Assembly (NCBI RefSeq): GCF_902506165.1
Contig: NZ_LR733817.1
Location: 4,424,211 to 4,488,210, forward strand
DNA from: Bosea sp. 29B
GTDB taxonomy: Bacteria > Pseudomonadota > Alphaproteobacteria > Rhizobiales > Beijerinckiaceae
Length of the DNA: 64,000 nt
Reading direction: 5' to 3'
Of this stretch, positions 52,958-62,044 are shown one piece after another. The notes below the pieces were generated by a model. The model was not told the DNA's origin. It saw only the letters and a program-made list of their open reading frames with translations, and searched no databases. Each line of letters starts with the position of its first letter. Within the stretch, counting starts at the first letter, position 1. Both the position numbers and the translations under genes were made by a program.

Positions 52958-53048
52958 GCAGTGTTCCGTCGGGTAACGTGGGATCAATCATGATCATCGC
53001 GACGATGGCCTCGCCGGTGCTCGGAGCTGAGTTTGCGGGGAGCCGACC

Positions 53049-53477
53049 GTGAGGCGCTTGAAGACCCTGAGCTGCATTGCCTCGATCCTCTACGGCCTGG
53101 GCGGCGTTGCCCGAGCAGAATCCACTTTCTTCGAGATCGGCGGCGATGCCCAATTCGCTTCCTACCGCGATATCGTGCGCCGTTATGTCCTTGAGAAGAG
53201 CAAAGCGAAAAGAAGCGAGATCTGCGTGATCGGCTTCGTCGCAGGAGACAACAGCCGGGCCGCGTGGGTGATCTGGCGCGCGGCGCGACAGGTCATTCTG
53301 CTAGAGCCAGGCTCGGATGACCTAACGTTTTCGCGCCGTGTGATCGATCTGAGAAAGGATGTGGTCGCTGACGAGCAGGCCCTGAAAGGCAGCACCTATC
53401 GCGTAACTCGCAAATGGGTCGCTGATCTCACCGGTGATTGCGAGGCCAGAGGGCAGCGCATGACTATACAACGCTGA
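53049..53477 (+). CDS. secreted small protein, putative immunity protein
   Basis: 142 residues from GTG 53049. Signal peptide (LKTLSCIASILYGLGGVARA) then a soluble domain of about 118 residues with YRDIVRRYV, ICVIGFVAGDN, WRAARQVILLEP and STYRVTRKWVADLTGDCEAR. I know of similar hypothetical proteins but no proven function. It is followed after 41 bases by a cell-wall-hydrolase-like gene without a signal peptide, the arrangement expected for a periplasmic immunity protein and its effector. GC is lower than in the flanks. Confidence 0.55.
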   Translation: MRRLKTLSCIASILYGLGGVARAESTFFEIGGDAQFASYRDIVRRYVLEKSKAKRSEICVIGFVAGDNSRAAWVIWRAARQVILLEPGSDDLTFSRRVIDLRKDVVADEQALKGSTYRVTRKWVADLTGDCEARGQRMTIQR

Positions 53478-53518
53478 AACCGCTTCTATGATGCCCCTTG
53501 CAACCTGGGGCTGTTTCG

Positions 53519-54019
53519 ATGACCAAGCTTGCTTTACCAGCCCGCAACACGGATGCGGGAGCTGAGGTTCGGTTGCTTCTCGCCGAAGCACGCGGACCAG
53601 CATTCTCAAGCTATGTTTTCAGTGAATCCGAGAACGCGATGAAGCATATGGATCGCGTTCTCAACAATCGCTTGAGCAATAGACCTGCTCAATTCGGCGC
53701 TCCCGGCGCGACGAGCATTACCGATATTATCAAGGCAAAGGGGCAGTTCGCAGGATTTGAGAAGTATCCCATCTATGATGCGAGTATAAGTACTCGATTG
53801 CAAAAGATGCTTGATATCGCCAATAACAATAAGGATCGCCGCGCGCAAGAATTTGCCGATTTCGTTGAGGCGGCTATCGCGATTGCAACCAGTTCGATGA
53901 TGATTGCTGAACCTTCGACGGGCATTCTGGCGGGGTGGAGAACGGGCGGCGCCTCGTCTCCAGGCGGCAGCTTCAAAAAGCACGCGACCATCGGTGGGAT
54001 CGATTTCTATTTTATCTGA
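53519..54019 (+). CDS. SleB-like cell-wall hydrolase homologue, putative effector
   Basis: 166 residues from ATG 53519 (TTG 53498 possible). A glutamate precedes a helix (ENAMKHMDRVLNNRLSNRP, about residues 38-56), then DIIKAKGQFAGFEKYPIYD (about 69-87), LDIANNNKDRRAQEFADFVE and GWRTGGASSPGG. The pattern recalls the SleB/CwlJ lytic fold. No signal peptide or membrane helix. GC is about 46% over 53761-53880, some 20 points below the window. Could be a secreted antibacterial effector, a phage lysin remnant, or a cytoplasmic protein. Confidence 0.55.
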   Translation: MTKLALPARNTDAGAEVRLLLAEARGPAFSSYVFSESENAMKHMDRVLNNRLSNRPAQFGAPGATSITDIIKAKGQFAGFEKYPIYDASISTRLQKMLDIANNNKDRRAQEFADFVEAAIAIATSSMMIAEPSTGILAGWRTGGASSPGGSFKKHATIGGIDFYFI

Positions 54020-54110
54020 CCGCGGGACGAATTGCATTTAAAGCGTCGCCTGCTGAACTTCACCAAGCCACACCACGAACGGCTCGCCAAAACCCGTCAG
54101 CCCATGCCAA

Positions 54111-55409
54111 ATGGCCCGCATGCTGACGGGTTCCTATCGCAAACGGCTTGAAGCCGATCTGGGTCGCTGGGTGGGCGAGGGGCTGATCGCCCCTGAGAGC
54201 GCCGCCACCATCCGCCGTTCGCTGGCGCAGGAGGGCGGCGGCTTCAAGCTGCCGGCCCTGATCGGCCTGTTCGGCGGCCTGTTGATCGCCTCCAGCGTCT
54301 CTGCCTTCGTCGCGGCGAACTGGGAGGAAATCCCCCGCGTTGCGAAGCTCGTGATGATCCTGCTCGGCCTCGCCGGTGCGCTCGGCGTCTCGGCTCGGCT
54401 GCAGAGCCGTGGCTCGACCGGCGGCGCCGATGCCGCCGCGACCTGCGGCACGCTGATCTTCGCCGCCGGCGTCGCCCTTGTCGGCCAGATGTATCATCTG
54501 CCGACCGACTGGCCGGGCGGCGCGCTGCTGGTTGCGCTGGGCGCGCTGATCGTCGCCTTCCTGCTGCGCTCGAACGGCGCGCTCATCATCGCGATCGTTG
54601 GGATCGGCTGCTGGGCCGGCGGCCGCTGGGATGAAGGCGAGGGCAGGGCGCACCTGCTGTTCTGGCTGCCTTTCCTGCCGGCGCTCTGGCTGGCCGCGAC
54701 CCGGCACAACCGCCTCGTCCACCATGTCGCGGCGCTGGCGCTGCTCGGCTGGTTCGCGACGCTGCCGGGCCAGCCGGCCTTCCTGCGCTTCGACTACGGC
54801 CTGCTTGCCTATGGCCTCGCGGTTTCCGCGCTGTTCGTCGCGCTCGGCGCGCTGGCGCTCGACCGGGGCGGGCCGGGCCTGCTCACCGCCTTCCTGCCCT
54901 GGGGGCTGATCGGCCTGATCCTGTCGCTCAATGTCGAGCTGATCCGCATCCTCGAACCGAGCGAGGCACGCGCCGGCACGGCTCACTCGCTGAACTATTT
55001 CGCCTATGCGCTGGCGCTGCCGGCGGTAGTCGGCCTCGGCCTGCTGGCGCGCGAGCGCCGCTTCGCCTGGCCGCTGGCGGCGGCACTCGTCATGTCGCTG
55101 CTGGTACCGGTGCTGTTCTGGAGCGGCGGCGCGGTCAGCATGGCCGGCAAGATCGTCGTGGCGGCGCTGATCCTCTCGATCGCGATCGGCATCGTCGTTG
55201 CTGGTGCCGGTGGCGGCGTGCGCCGGCTCAGCGTCGCCGGCTCGCTGCTTTTCGCCATCGCGATCGTGACCCTGCTCTGGCAGACCATCGGCACCTTGCT
55301 CGATCAGTCGCTGTTCTTCCTGGTCGGCGGCGCGGCCCTCATCGCGATCGCCAGCGGGATGCGCCGGCTCCTCGCCAAATTCAGCAAGCCGGCGGAGGCC
55401 GCGCCGTGA
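54111..55409 (+). CDS. DUF2157 multi-pass membrane protein
   Basis: 432 residues. A soluble N-terminus with WVGEGLIAPESAATIRRSL (about residues 21-39), then about twelve hydrophobic helices. The first part matches DUF2157. Function unknown. The stop overlaps the start of the GDYXXLXY protein (ATGA), a pairing seen in many bacteria that implies a joint membrane function. Confidence 0.82.
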   Translation: MARMLTGSYRKRLEADLGRWVGEGLIAPESAATIRRSLAQEGGGFKLPALIGLFGGLLIASSVSAFVAANWEEIPRVAKLVMILLGLAGALGVSARLQSRGSTGGADAAATCGTLIFAAGVALVGQMYHLPTDWPGGALLVALGALIVAFLLRSNGALIIAIVGIGCWAGGRWDEGEGRAHLLFWLPFLPALWLAATRHNRLVHHVAALALLGWFATLPGQPAFLRFDYGLLAYGLAVSALFVALGALALDRGGPGLLTAFLPWGLIGLILSLNVELIRILEPSEARAGTAHSLNYFAYALALPAVVGLGLLARERRFAWPLAAALVMSLLVPVLFWSGGAVSMAGKIVVAALILSIAIGIVVAGAGGGVRRLSVAGSLLFAIAIVTLLWQTIGTLLDQSLFFLVGGAALIAIASGMRRLLAKFSKPAEAAP

Positions 55410-56029
55410 TCCGCTTGCCCTCCGCCGATGCCTTCATCGGCCGCGTCTCTCCGCTCTGGCGCGGGCTTGCCGCCATCATCCTGCTCTGCGGGCTGATCCT
55501 CGCCCTGGTCGAGTCGCGCGCCGGCATCCTGCGCTCAGGCACCGAGATCCGGCTGGCGACGGCGCCGGTCGATCCGCGCGACCTGTTCCGCGGCGATTAT
55601 GTCATCCTCGGCTACAAGATCAGCACGCTCGATCTCTCCAAGCTCGATGGCGACAAGAGCTTCGAACGCAACCAGACGGTCTTCGTCCGCGTCGCGCCAG
55701 GTGCCGACGGGTTGGCCGAGGCGAAGGGCGTCTATCTCGCCCGTCCGGCCGCCGGCGCCGGCGAGACCGTGATCGAGGGCAAGGTCGCCTCGGCCGGCGC
55801 CTGCGTCGCCAATGCCGATGGCGATCCCGATTGCAATGCCGGCCGCCGTGCCATCCGCGTCACCTACGGGCTCGAGAGCTATTTCGTGCCTGAAGGCACC
55901 GGCCGCGCCATCGAGACGACCGAGCGCAAGCGGCTGGAGATCGTCGCCGCCGTGTCGAGCTCCGGGCAGGCGGCGATCAAGCGCCTGCTGATCGACGGCA
56001 AGCTCGTCCATCAGGAGCCGCCTTACTAG
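55406..56029 (+). CDS. GDYXXLXY-domain membrane protein
   Basis: 207 residues. One N-terminal helix (IILLCGLILALVESRAGIL region), then the signature RDLFRGDYVILGYKIS (about residues 58-73) that names the family. Two cysteines (AGACVANADGDPDCNAG) could pair in the periplasm. Co-translated with the DUF2157 gene. Function unknown. Confidence 0.85.
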   Translation: MIRLPSADAFIGRVSPLWRGLAAIILLCGLILALVESRAGILRSGTEIRLATAPVDPRDLFRGDYVILGYKISTLDLSKLDGDKSFERNQTVFVRVAPGADGLAEAKGVYLARPAAGAGETVIEGKVASAGACVANADGDPDCNAGRRAIRVTYGLESYFVPEGTGRAIETTERKRLEIVAAVSSSGQAAIKRLLIDGKLVHQEPPY

Positions 56030-56119
56030 CGCTGGGCCATTATGGCGACGCAGGCAGTTCCCACGCCGCCCGTCCCGGTCTAGAGGATCAGCCGATTCCA
56101 CAACGGATCGGCTTGAGCG

Positions 56120-57670
56120 ATGTACGACATCAGATGGATTCGCGAGAACGCTGAGGCGTTCGATCGGGGCTTGCAACGGCGCGGGCTTGAGAAACTGTCG
56201 TCGTCGCTGCTGGCGCTCGATGATCAGCGCCGCGCCGCCATCGGCAAGTCGCAGGCCGCGCAGGAGCGACGCAACGCCCTCTCCAAGGAGATCGGCAAGG
56301 CGATGGGCCAGAAGGACCTCGCGCTCGCCGACCAGCTCAAGGCCGAGGTCGCCGCGCTGAAGGAGCAGGTGCCGGCTCTGGAGGCGGAGGAGAAGGCCGC
56401 GGTCGAGACGCTGAACGCCCAGCTTGCCGCGATCCCGAACAAGCCTTTCGACGATGTCCCCGAAGGCGCCGACGAGCATGGCAATGTCGAATACAGCCGC
56501 CATGGCGTGAAGCCGGAGGAGGCCGGGAAGCGCTTGGTCGGTGTCAATCAGCCGAAGGAGCACTTCGAGCTCGGCGAGGCGCTCGGCCAGATGGACTTCG
56601 AGACGGCGGCGAAGCTCTCCGGTTCGCGCTTCGTCGTGCTGGAGCGCCAGATCGCCAGGCTGTCGCGCGCCATCGGCCAGTTCATGCTCGACACCCATGT
56701 CGAGGAGCACGGCTATACCGAGGTCAACCCGCCGCTGATGGTGCGCGATGAGGTGATGTTCGGGACGGCTCAGTTACCCAAGTTCGATTACGATCAATTT
56801 CGCGTCACTAGGACCGGTTCGCTGGACAGCCTGGTCCAAAGCGAGCGCTCCCGCGTGGTTAGCGAGATCGAAGATTCGATAGTGGGGGAATTGGGTGGCA
56901 GCGAGCAGGTGAAGATCGACGATTTCCTCGATTCGATGGGGAAATTGAGCGACACGATGAAAAAGCTTGGCTATTCGAGCGATGCAATTTCGTCGTCGCT
57001 CAATCGAGCCATCGCCAGATTACAGAAGAAGGAAGTCGCTAAGCCGGCCCTGCCTGAGAGTTATTGGCTCATCCCGACCGCCGAGGTGCCACTGACCAAT
57101 CTCGTGCGCGAATCCATCCTCTCCGAAGAGGAGCTGCCGCGCCGCTTCACAGCGCTCACCCCCTGCTTCCGGGCGGAGGCCGGCTCGGCTGGCCGCGACA
57201 CCCGCGGCATGCTGCGCCAGCACCAATTCGAGAAGGTCGAGCTCGTCTCGATCACCGCGCCGGAGAAGTCGCGCGAGGAGCATGAGCGCATGCTGTCTTG
57301 CGCCGAGAACGTGCTGAAGAAGCTCGATTTGCATTATCGCGTGATGACGCTGTGCACCGGCGACATGGGCTTCGCCTCGCAGAAGACCTACGACATCGAG
57401 GTCTGGCTGCCCGGCCAGAAGACCTATCGCGAGATCTCGTCCTGCTCGGTCTGCGGCGATTTCCAGGCGCGGCGCATGAACGCCCGCTACAAGACCAAGG
57501 ACGGCAAGGGCCCGTTCTTCGTCCACACCCTCAACGGCTCGGGCACGGCGGTCGGCCGCGCCTTGATCGCGGTGATGGAGAACTACCAGAACGCCGACGG
57601 CTCGATCACGGTGCCGGAGGTGCTGGTTCCCTATATGCGCGGGGTCACCCGCATCGAGAAGGCGGCCTGA
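56120..57670 (+). CDS. serS: seryl-tRNA synthetase with internal insertion
   Basis: 516 residues against the usual 425-435. N-terminal tRNA-binding coiled coil (about 28-105); core starts with [17 protein letters not shown] (motif 1 region, about 199-215); motif 2 [20 protein letters not shown] (350-369); motif 3 [19 protein letters not shown] (472-490). All catalytic parts are intact. Between DQFRVT (225-230) and [10 protein letters not shown] (315-324), where homologues have only a few residues, lie about 82 extra helical, charged residues. The frame is unbroken, so the enzyme should still be made and active. Charges tRNA-Ser and tRNA-Sec. Followed by surE after 4 bases. Confidence 0.95.
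   Translation: MYDIRWIRENAEAFDRGLQRRGLEKLSSSLLALDDQRRAAIGKSQAAQERRNALSKEIGKAMGQKDLALADQLKAEVAALKEQVPALEAEEKAAVETLNAQLAAIPNKPFDDVPEGADEHGNVEYSRHGVKPEEAGKRLVGVNQPKEHFELGEALGQMDFETAAKLSGSRFVVLERQIARLSRAIGQFMLDTHVEEHGYTEVNPPLMVRDEVMFGTAQLPKFDYDQFRVTRTGSLDSLVQSERSRVVSEIEDSIVGELGGSEQVKIDDFLDSMGKLSDTMKKLGYSSDAISSSLNRAIARLQKKEVAKPALPESYWLIPTAEVPLTNLVRESILSEEELPRRFTALTPCFRAEAGSAGRDTRGMLRQHQFEKVELVSITAPEKSREEHERMLSCAENVLKKLDLHYRVMTLCTGDMGFASQKTYDIEVWLPGQKTYREISSCSVCGDFQARRMNARYKTKDGKGPFFVHTLNGSGTAVGRALIAVMENYQNADGSITVPEVLVPYMRGVTRIEKAA
56810..57055 (+). other. in-frame inserted segment of serS
   Basis: Corresponds to residues about 231-312 of the synthetase. GC is 55% (132 of 240 bases counted over 56821-57060) against 65-67% in lines just outside, and ATA and TTG codons appear. 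The encoded segment (ending [20 protein letters not shown] and QKKEVAKP) is predicted mostly helical. No flanking direct repeat is visible. I do not recognise it as a known domain. Confidence 0.8.
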
Positions 57671-57674
57671 GCCC

Positions 57675-58436
57675 ATGCGCATCCTGGTGACCAATGACGA
57701 CGGCATCCATGCCGAGGGCCTTGCCATCCTCGAGCAGATCGCCGCGCAGCTCTCCGACGATGTCTGGGTCGTCGCGCCCGAGACCGACCAGTCGGGCGTG
57801 GCACATTCGCTGTCGCTGTCGAACCCGCTGCGCCTGCGCCAGATCGAGGAGAAGCGCTTTGCGGTGCAGGGCACGCCGACCGATTGCGTGATCATGGCGG
57901 TGCGCTCGGTCATGGCCGAGATGAAGCCCGATCTGGTGCTCTCCGGCGTCAATCGCGGCCAGAACGTCGCCGAGGACGTCACCTATTCCGGCACCATCGC
58001 CGCCGCCATGGAAGGCACGCTGCTAGGCATCCCCTCGATTGCGGTGAGCCAGGCCTATATGGCGGGCGACCGCACCAAAATCATCTGGGACTGCGCCCTG
58101 CAGCATGCGCCCGGCATCATCCGCCGGCTGCTGGAGGAGGGAATTCCCGACGGCATCCTGTTCAACCTCAACTTCCCGAACGTGGCTCCCAGTGAGGTCG
58201 CGGGCGTCGCGGTGACGGCGCAGGGGCGGCGCGACCAGGAGCTGATGCGGCTGGAGCCGCGGCGCGACGGGCGCGGCAATCCCTATTACTGGATCGCCTT
58301 CCAGCGCGGCAAGCACGAGCCGGCCAATGGCACCGACCTGCGTGCCCTCGCGGAGAAAAAGATCTCGGTGACGCCGCTCGAGCTCGACCTGACACACGAG
58401 CCGACGATGACGCGCTTCGCGCAGCTCTTCGCCTGA
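57675..58436 (+). CDS. surE: 5'/3'-nucleotidase SurE
   Basis: 253 residues. [16 protein letters not shown] at the start with the metal aspartates, then [17 protein letters not shown] and [21 protein letters not shown] survival-phase nucleoside monophosphatase. Four bases after serS and followed by pcm, the widespread surE-pcm-nlpD order. Confidence 0.96.
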   Translation: MRILVTNDDGIHAEGLAILEQIAAQLSDDVWVVAPETDQSGVAHSLSLSNPLRLRQIEEKRFAVQGTPTDCVIMAVRSVMAEMKPDLVLSGVNRGQNVAEDVTYSGTIAAAMEGTLLGIPSIAVSQAYMAGDRTKIIWDCALQHAPGIIRRLLEEGIPDGILFNLNFPNVAPSEVAGVAVTAQGRRDQELMRLEPRRDGRGNPYYWIAFQRGKHEPANGTDLRALAEKKISVTPLELDLTHEPTMTRFAQLFA

Positions 58437-58447
58437 AAGCGGCAGGG

Positions 58448-59107
58448 ATGACCGAGGAAGGCGCCAGCAGCGAGAGCGAGCGTACGGTCGCTTTCCTGTT
58501 GTCGCTGCGCGCGCGCGGCGTGCGCGACCTCGCATTGCTCCGGGCGATGGAGCGCGTGCCGCGCGAGCATTTCGCGCCCTCGCGCTTCGCCGATCTCGCC
58601 CGCCAGGACGTCTCGGTGCCGCTTCCCTGCGGCCAGACCATGACGGCGCCGCACACGGTCGCGGCGCTGGTCGGCGCGCTCGAGATGAAGCCGGATTGCC
58701 GGGTGCTCGAGGTCGGCTCCGGTTCCGGCTATGTCGCGGCGCTGCTCGCGGCGATGGGCAGCAGGATCGTCTCGCTGGAGCGCTATCGCACGCTCGCGCT
58801 CGCCGCGCATGAGCGCCTCGCCGGCGGTGGCTTCGCACAACTGGTCGAGCTGCGCCATGCCGACGGCTTGCAGCCCGATCGCACGCTCGGTCGCTTCGAG
58901 CGCATCCTGGTCAACGGCGTGATGCAGGCCGTGCCCGAGGCGCTGCTCGCTCGGCTGGAGATCGGCGGGCGCCTGGTCGGGGCGCTGCGTGTCGAGGGGG
59001 CAGGGCGGCTCGTCGTCGTCACCCGCAGCGAGGACGGCTTCGATCACGCACTCGGTGCGATCACGCGTATCCCGCCGCTCGCTCCGGGATTGTCGCAGGC
59101 ATTGTAG
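58448..59107 (+). CDS. pcm: protein-L-isoaspartate O-methyltransferase
   Basis: 219 residues. SAM-binding VLEVGSGSGYVAALLAAMG (about residues 86-104), the substrate motif VPLPCGQTMTAPHTVA (about 57-72) and LVGALRVEGAGRLVVV near the end. Repairs isoaspartyl residues in aged proteins. 11 bases after surE. Confidence 0.94.
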   Translation: MTEEGASSESERTVAFLLSLRARGVRDLALLRAMERVPREHFAPSRFADLARQDVSVPLPCGQTMTAPHTVAALVGALEMKPDCRVLEVGSGSGYVAALLAAMGSRIVSLERYRTLALAAHERLAGGGFAQLVELRHADGLQPDRTLGRFERILVNGVMQAVPEALLARLEIGGRLVGALRVEGAGRLVVVTRSEDGFDHALGAITRIPPLAPGLSQAL

Positions 59108-59137
59108 GCGTTCGTCGCGACGACCACGCGAACCCAG

Positions 59138-59232
59138 CCCGTCATGCTCGCCCTTGTGGCGAGCATCCACGTCTTGAACACAGCCCTCGGCCACGGAAGG
59201 CGTGGATGATCGGGACAAACCCGACCATGACG
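59138..59232. repeat. palindromic intergenic repeat, family B, copy 1
   Basis: Begins CCCGTCATGCTCGCCC with an inner hairpin (GCTCGCC...GGCGAGC) and ends CATGACGG, in inverted relation to its start. The first 44 bases are identical to copy 2 at 60832. It lies between pcm and the LysM/M23 gene. Confidence 0.8.
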
Positions 59233-59366
59233 GGGCCCCATCCCGTCAGGAAGATTGCGACAACCCTCAGAAATTCATCTGACCTGTCAGTAGCGAAACG
59301 CCTTCTTAACCTAACCGGCTCTTTAATGCGGACCGTAGAGTTGCGTCGTTCGCGAGTGCAGAGTCC

Positions 59367-60728
59367 ATGCGTAAGCAAGTCGAGCTGGCCGTGTCGAAAT
59401 CCGTGGTTCGCGCCGTGTCGGTCTGCGCCCTTGCAGCCGGTCTGGGCGCTTGCTCCTCGGACACGTTGCGCTTCACCGAAGCGCCCTTCAGCAGTCCCTT
59501 TAAAACCGCTCAGGCTCCCGCTTCGCAGCGCGATCCGGCGACAACGGGCTCAATCGGCCGCAACGGTCCGAGTCAGTCCTACGAGACGGCCTCCGCCGCC
59601 GGCAATCCGAGCGTGCGCAGCCAGCCCTTGGCGCCGCCGACCGCTTCCGTCGCGTCTCGTGCTGCGCCGCAGTCCGCCCCCGCTCCGAGCGCGCCGGGTT
59701 CGGCCGCCGGCTGGAGCGCCCAGGGCGGCACCCCGATCGTCGTCGCTCATGGCGAAACGCTCGACGTGATCTCGGGTCGCTACGGCGTGCCGCGTTCCGC
59801 GCTGATGCAGGCCAATGGCCTTTCCGGCGAGGTCACGCCGGGTTCGCGCATCGTCGTTCCCGTCTATAACGGCGGCGGTTCGCAGACCGCTGCACGCCAG
59901 CCGGCGCCGAGCGACAACCGTTTCGAGCAGCCGCGCTCTGCGCCGCCGCCGGTGTCGCGTCCGGTTGCCTCCGCGCCGGCGGTGTCCGCGGCCGCCCCGA
60001 AGGTCGCGGCCGTCGATGCCCGGGCACAGGCTGCCCAGGCGAAGGCGCAGGCTGCCGCCGAGGCCAAGGACAAGGCTGCTGCCGACGCCAAGCGCATGGG
60101 CGAGGCCCGAGCCCGCTTCGCCGCCGAGGCCAAGGCCAAGGCCGCCGCCAAGGCCGGCAACGAGACCAAGACTGCGGCGCTGCCGGCCCCGGCTCCCGTC
60201 GCTCAGCCGGCCAAGCCAAAGGCTGCCGCTCCGGTTGTCGCCAGCGCGCCGGCCGACAAGGTCGCCGTGCAGCCGAAGGCGGTCGCTCCGGAGCCGAAGG
60301 CCGCCGAGCCGCAGACCACAGCGAGCCTGCCCAAGGCCGAGGAATCCGCTTCGTCCGGCGCCGAATTCCGCTGGCCGGCCCGTGGCCGCGTCATCACCGG
60401 CTATGCCGGCAAGGGCGGCAATGAGGGCATCAACATCGCGGTTCCGGAAGGCACGCCGGTCAAGGCAGCCGAGGGCGGTGTCGTCGCCTATGCCGGCAGC
60501 GAGCTCAAGGGCTACGGCAATCTCGTGCTGATCCGCCATCCGAACGGCTACGTCTCGGCCTACGCCCACAACGGCGAGCTCAGCGTCAAGCGCGGCGAGC
60601 AGGTCAAGCGCGGCCAGGTCGTCGCCAAGTCGGGCCAGTCCGGCAACGTCAACTCGCCGCAGTTGCACTTCGAGCTGCGCAAGGGTTCGACCCCGGTCGA
60701 TCCGATGCCCTATCTCAGCAGCAACTGA
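59367..60728 (+). CDS. LysM/LytM (M23) lipoprotein, NlpD-like
   Basis: 453 residues. Lipoprotein signal with GLGAC (Cys 29), LysM domain (VVAHGETLDVISGRYGVPRS, about residues 128-147), a long Ala/Lys-rich linker of about 130 residues, and a C-terminal M23 domain (about 330-450). The metal-binding residues are altered: the H-x3-D motif reads NEGIN, and HxH reads YAHNG, while LHFELR is kept. So it is probably a non-catalytic amidase activator like NlpD/EnvC that controls septal peptidoglycan splitting. The place after surE-pcm is the classical nlpD position. Confidence 0.87.
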   Translation: MRKQVELAVSKSVVRAVSVCALAAGLGACSSDTLRFTEAPFSSPFKTAQAPASQRDPATTGSIGRNGPSQSYETASAAGNPSVRSQPLAPPTASVASRAAPQSAPAPSAPGSAAGWSAQGGTPIVVAHGETLDVISGRYGVPRSALMQANGLSGEVTPGSRIVVPVYNGGGSQTAARQPAPSDNRFEQPRSAPPPVSRPVASAPAVSAAAPKVAAVDARAQAAQAKAQAAAEAKDKAAADAKRMGEARARFAAEAKAKAAAKAGNETKTAALPAPAPVAQPAKPKAAAPVVASAPADKVAVQPKAVAPEPKAAEPQTTASLPKAEESASSGAEFRWPARGRVITGYAGKGGNEGINIAVPEGTPVKAAEGGVVAYAGSELKGYGNLVLIRHPNGYVSAYAHNGELSVKRGEQVKRGQVVAKSGQSGNVNSPQLHFELRKGSTPVDPMPYLSSN

Positions 60729-60780
60729 TTCCGGTCAGACTTCGACCGGCAATCGCGAGACCCCACCGGTCGAAACCAGG

Positions 60781-60820
60781 CGGGGCGGTCCCAGGAAAGG
60801 CCGCCCCGTTTTGCTTTTTT
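60781..60820 (+). terminator. rho-independent terminator after the NlpD-like gene
   Basis: CGGGGCGG/CCGCCCCG stem (60781-60788, 60801-60808) followed by TTTTGCTTTTTT. An additional perfect 9-base inverted repeat (TTCGACCGG 60741-60749 / CCGGTCGAA 60766-60774) lies just before it. Confidence 0.85.
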
Positions 60821-60831
60821 GAAGCGCTCTG

Positions 60832-60928
60832 CCCGTCATGCTCGCCCTTGTGGCGAGCATCCACGTCTTGAACACCAATCTCGAAGAACAAAGGCGTGGA
60901 TGGTCGGGACAAGCCCAACCATGACGGC
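60832..60928. repeat. palindromic intergenic repeat, family B, copy 2
   Basis: Shares its first 44 bases exactly with copy 1 at 59138; the ends are again CATGACGG. It fills the gap between the terminator and the 3' end of the DUF815 gene. Confidence 0.8.
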
Positions 60929-60934
60929 GCCCTT

Positions 60935-61813
60935 TCACCCCTCCAGCTTCGTCTCCAGTCGCCCGGCCAGATCCTGGATGTACTGCCAGGCCGTGCGCCC
61001 GGAGCGCGAGCCGCGCGTCGTCGCCCATTCGAGTGCCTCTCGGCGCAGTTGCTCAGGTTCGATCGTCAGCCCGAAATGGCCGACATAGCCGTCGATCATC
61101 GCCAGGTATTCGTCCTGGCTGCATTTGTGAAAGCCGAGCCAGAGGCCAAACCGGTCCGAGAGCGAGACCTTTTCCTCGATCGCCTCGCCCGGATTGATCG
61201 CCGTCGAGCGTTCGTTGTCCATCATGTCGCGCGGCAACAGGTGCCGGCGATTCGAGGTGGCGTAGAACACGACGTTGTCGGGCCGGCCTTCGACGCCGCC
61301 GTCGAGCGCTGCCTTCAGCGACTTGTAGGAGGTGTCCTGGCCGTCGAAGGAAAGATCGTCGCAGAAGACGATGACAGGGTGCGGATCAGCCTTGAGCAGC
61401 CCCATCAGGGCGGGCAGGCTCTCGATATCCTCGCGATGGATCTCGATCAGCTTGAGGGGCAGCGCGCCCGCCGGCAGGCGCTGGTTGGTATCGGCATGCA
61501 CAGCTTTGACCAGCGACGATTTACCCATGCCGCGCGCGCCCCAGAGCAGGACGTTGTTGGCCGGCAGGCCGCGGGCGAAGCGTTCGGTGTTCTCGGCCAG
61601 CGTGTCGCGCACCCTGTCGACGCCGCGCAGCAGCGACAGCGCGACGCGGTTGACCTTGGCGACCGGCGCAAGCTCGTGGCCGGCAGCATGCCAGACGAAG
61701 GCGTCGGCGGCGGAGAGATCGGGCTTGCGCTTGGCGGGCGGTGCGAGGCGCTCCAGCGCGTCGGCGATGCGCAGCAGGGTGGCGAGCGTCTGGTCGGGGG
61801 CGGTGTCGGTCAT
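60935..61813 (-). CDS. DUF815-family ATPase
   Basis: 292 residues from ATG 61813; ATG 61861 would place a strong palindrome in the coding region. Walker A NVLLWGARGMGKSSLVKAVH (about residues 85-104), Walker B VIVFCDDLSF (about 147-156), and FYATSNRRHLLPRDMMDNER typical of DUF815. An AAA-type ATPase of unknown function, common in alphaproteobacteria beside yajC-secD. Confidence 0.87.
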   Translation of the reverse strand: MTDTAPDQTLATLLRIADALERLAPPAKRKPDLSAADAFVWHAAGHELAPVAKVNRVALSLLRGVDRVRDTLAENTERFARGLPANNVLLWGARGMGKSSLVKAVHADTNQRLPAGALPLKLIEIHREDIESLPALMGLLKADPHPVIVFCDDLSFDGQDTSYKSLKAALDGGVEGRPDNVVFYATSNRRHLLPRDMMDNERSTAINPGEAIEEKVSLSDRFGLWLGFHKCSQDEYLAMIDGYVGHFGLTIEPEQLRREALEWATTRGSRSGRTAWQYIQDLAGRLETKLEG

Positions 61814-61834
61814 CGCAGCGGGTCCGCTAATATG

Positions 61835-61857
61835 GCGTACCGAACGGTACGGTACGC
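61835..61857. promoter_or_regulatory. palindromic operator-like site
   Basis: Perfect inverted repeat GCGTACCG (61835-61842) and CGGTACGC (61850-61857) with a 7-base centre, and an inner GTACCG/CGGTAC. It resembles TetR-type operators and lies 22 bases upstream of the DUF815 start. No TetR gene is in the window. Confidence 0.5.
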
Positions 61858-61951
61858 TCATAGCTCCGCTGTGCTCGTGAAGGCAAGGCCATTGCGCGCA
61901 GGGCAGGGAGCGCTTAGCTGGGAGAACGGTCGCAAGACCGGTCGCTTTCGA

Positions 61952-61979
61952 TTGATTTCATGACATCGCTGGCTATAGT
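61952..61979 (+). promoter_or_regulatory. promoter of yajC-secD
   Basis: TTGATT (61952-61957), 16 bases, TATAGT (61974-61979), about 65 bases before yajC. Confidence 0.5.
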
Positions 61980-62044
61980 CCGCGCGATTTTGCAACCCCG
62001 CGCCGGCCGGCCGTCAATCGGCGGCGACGTGAAGGAGCCTTCCC

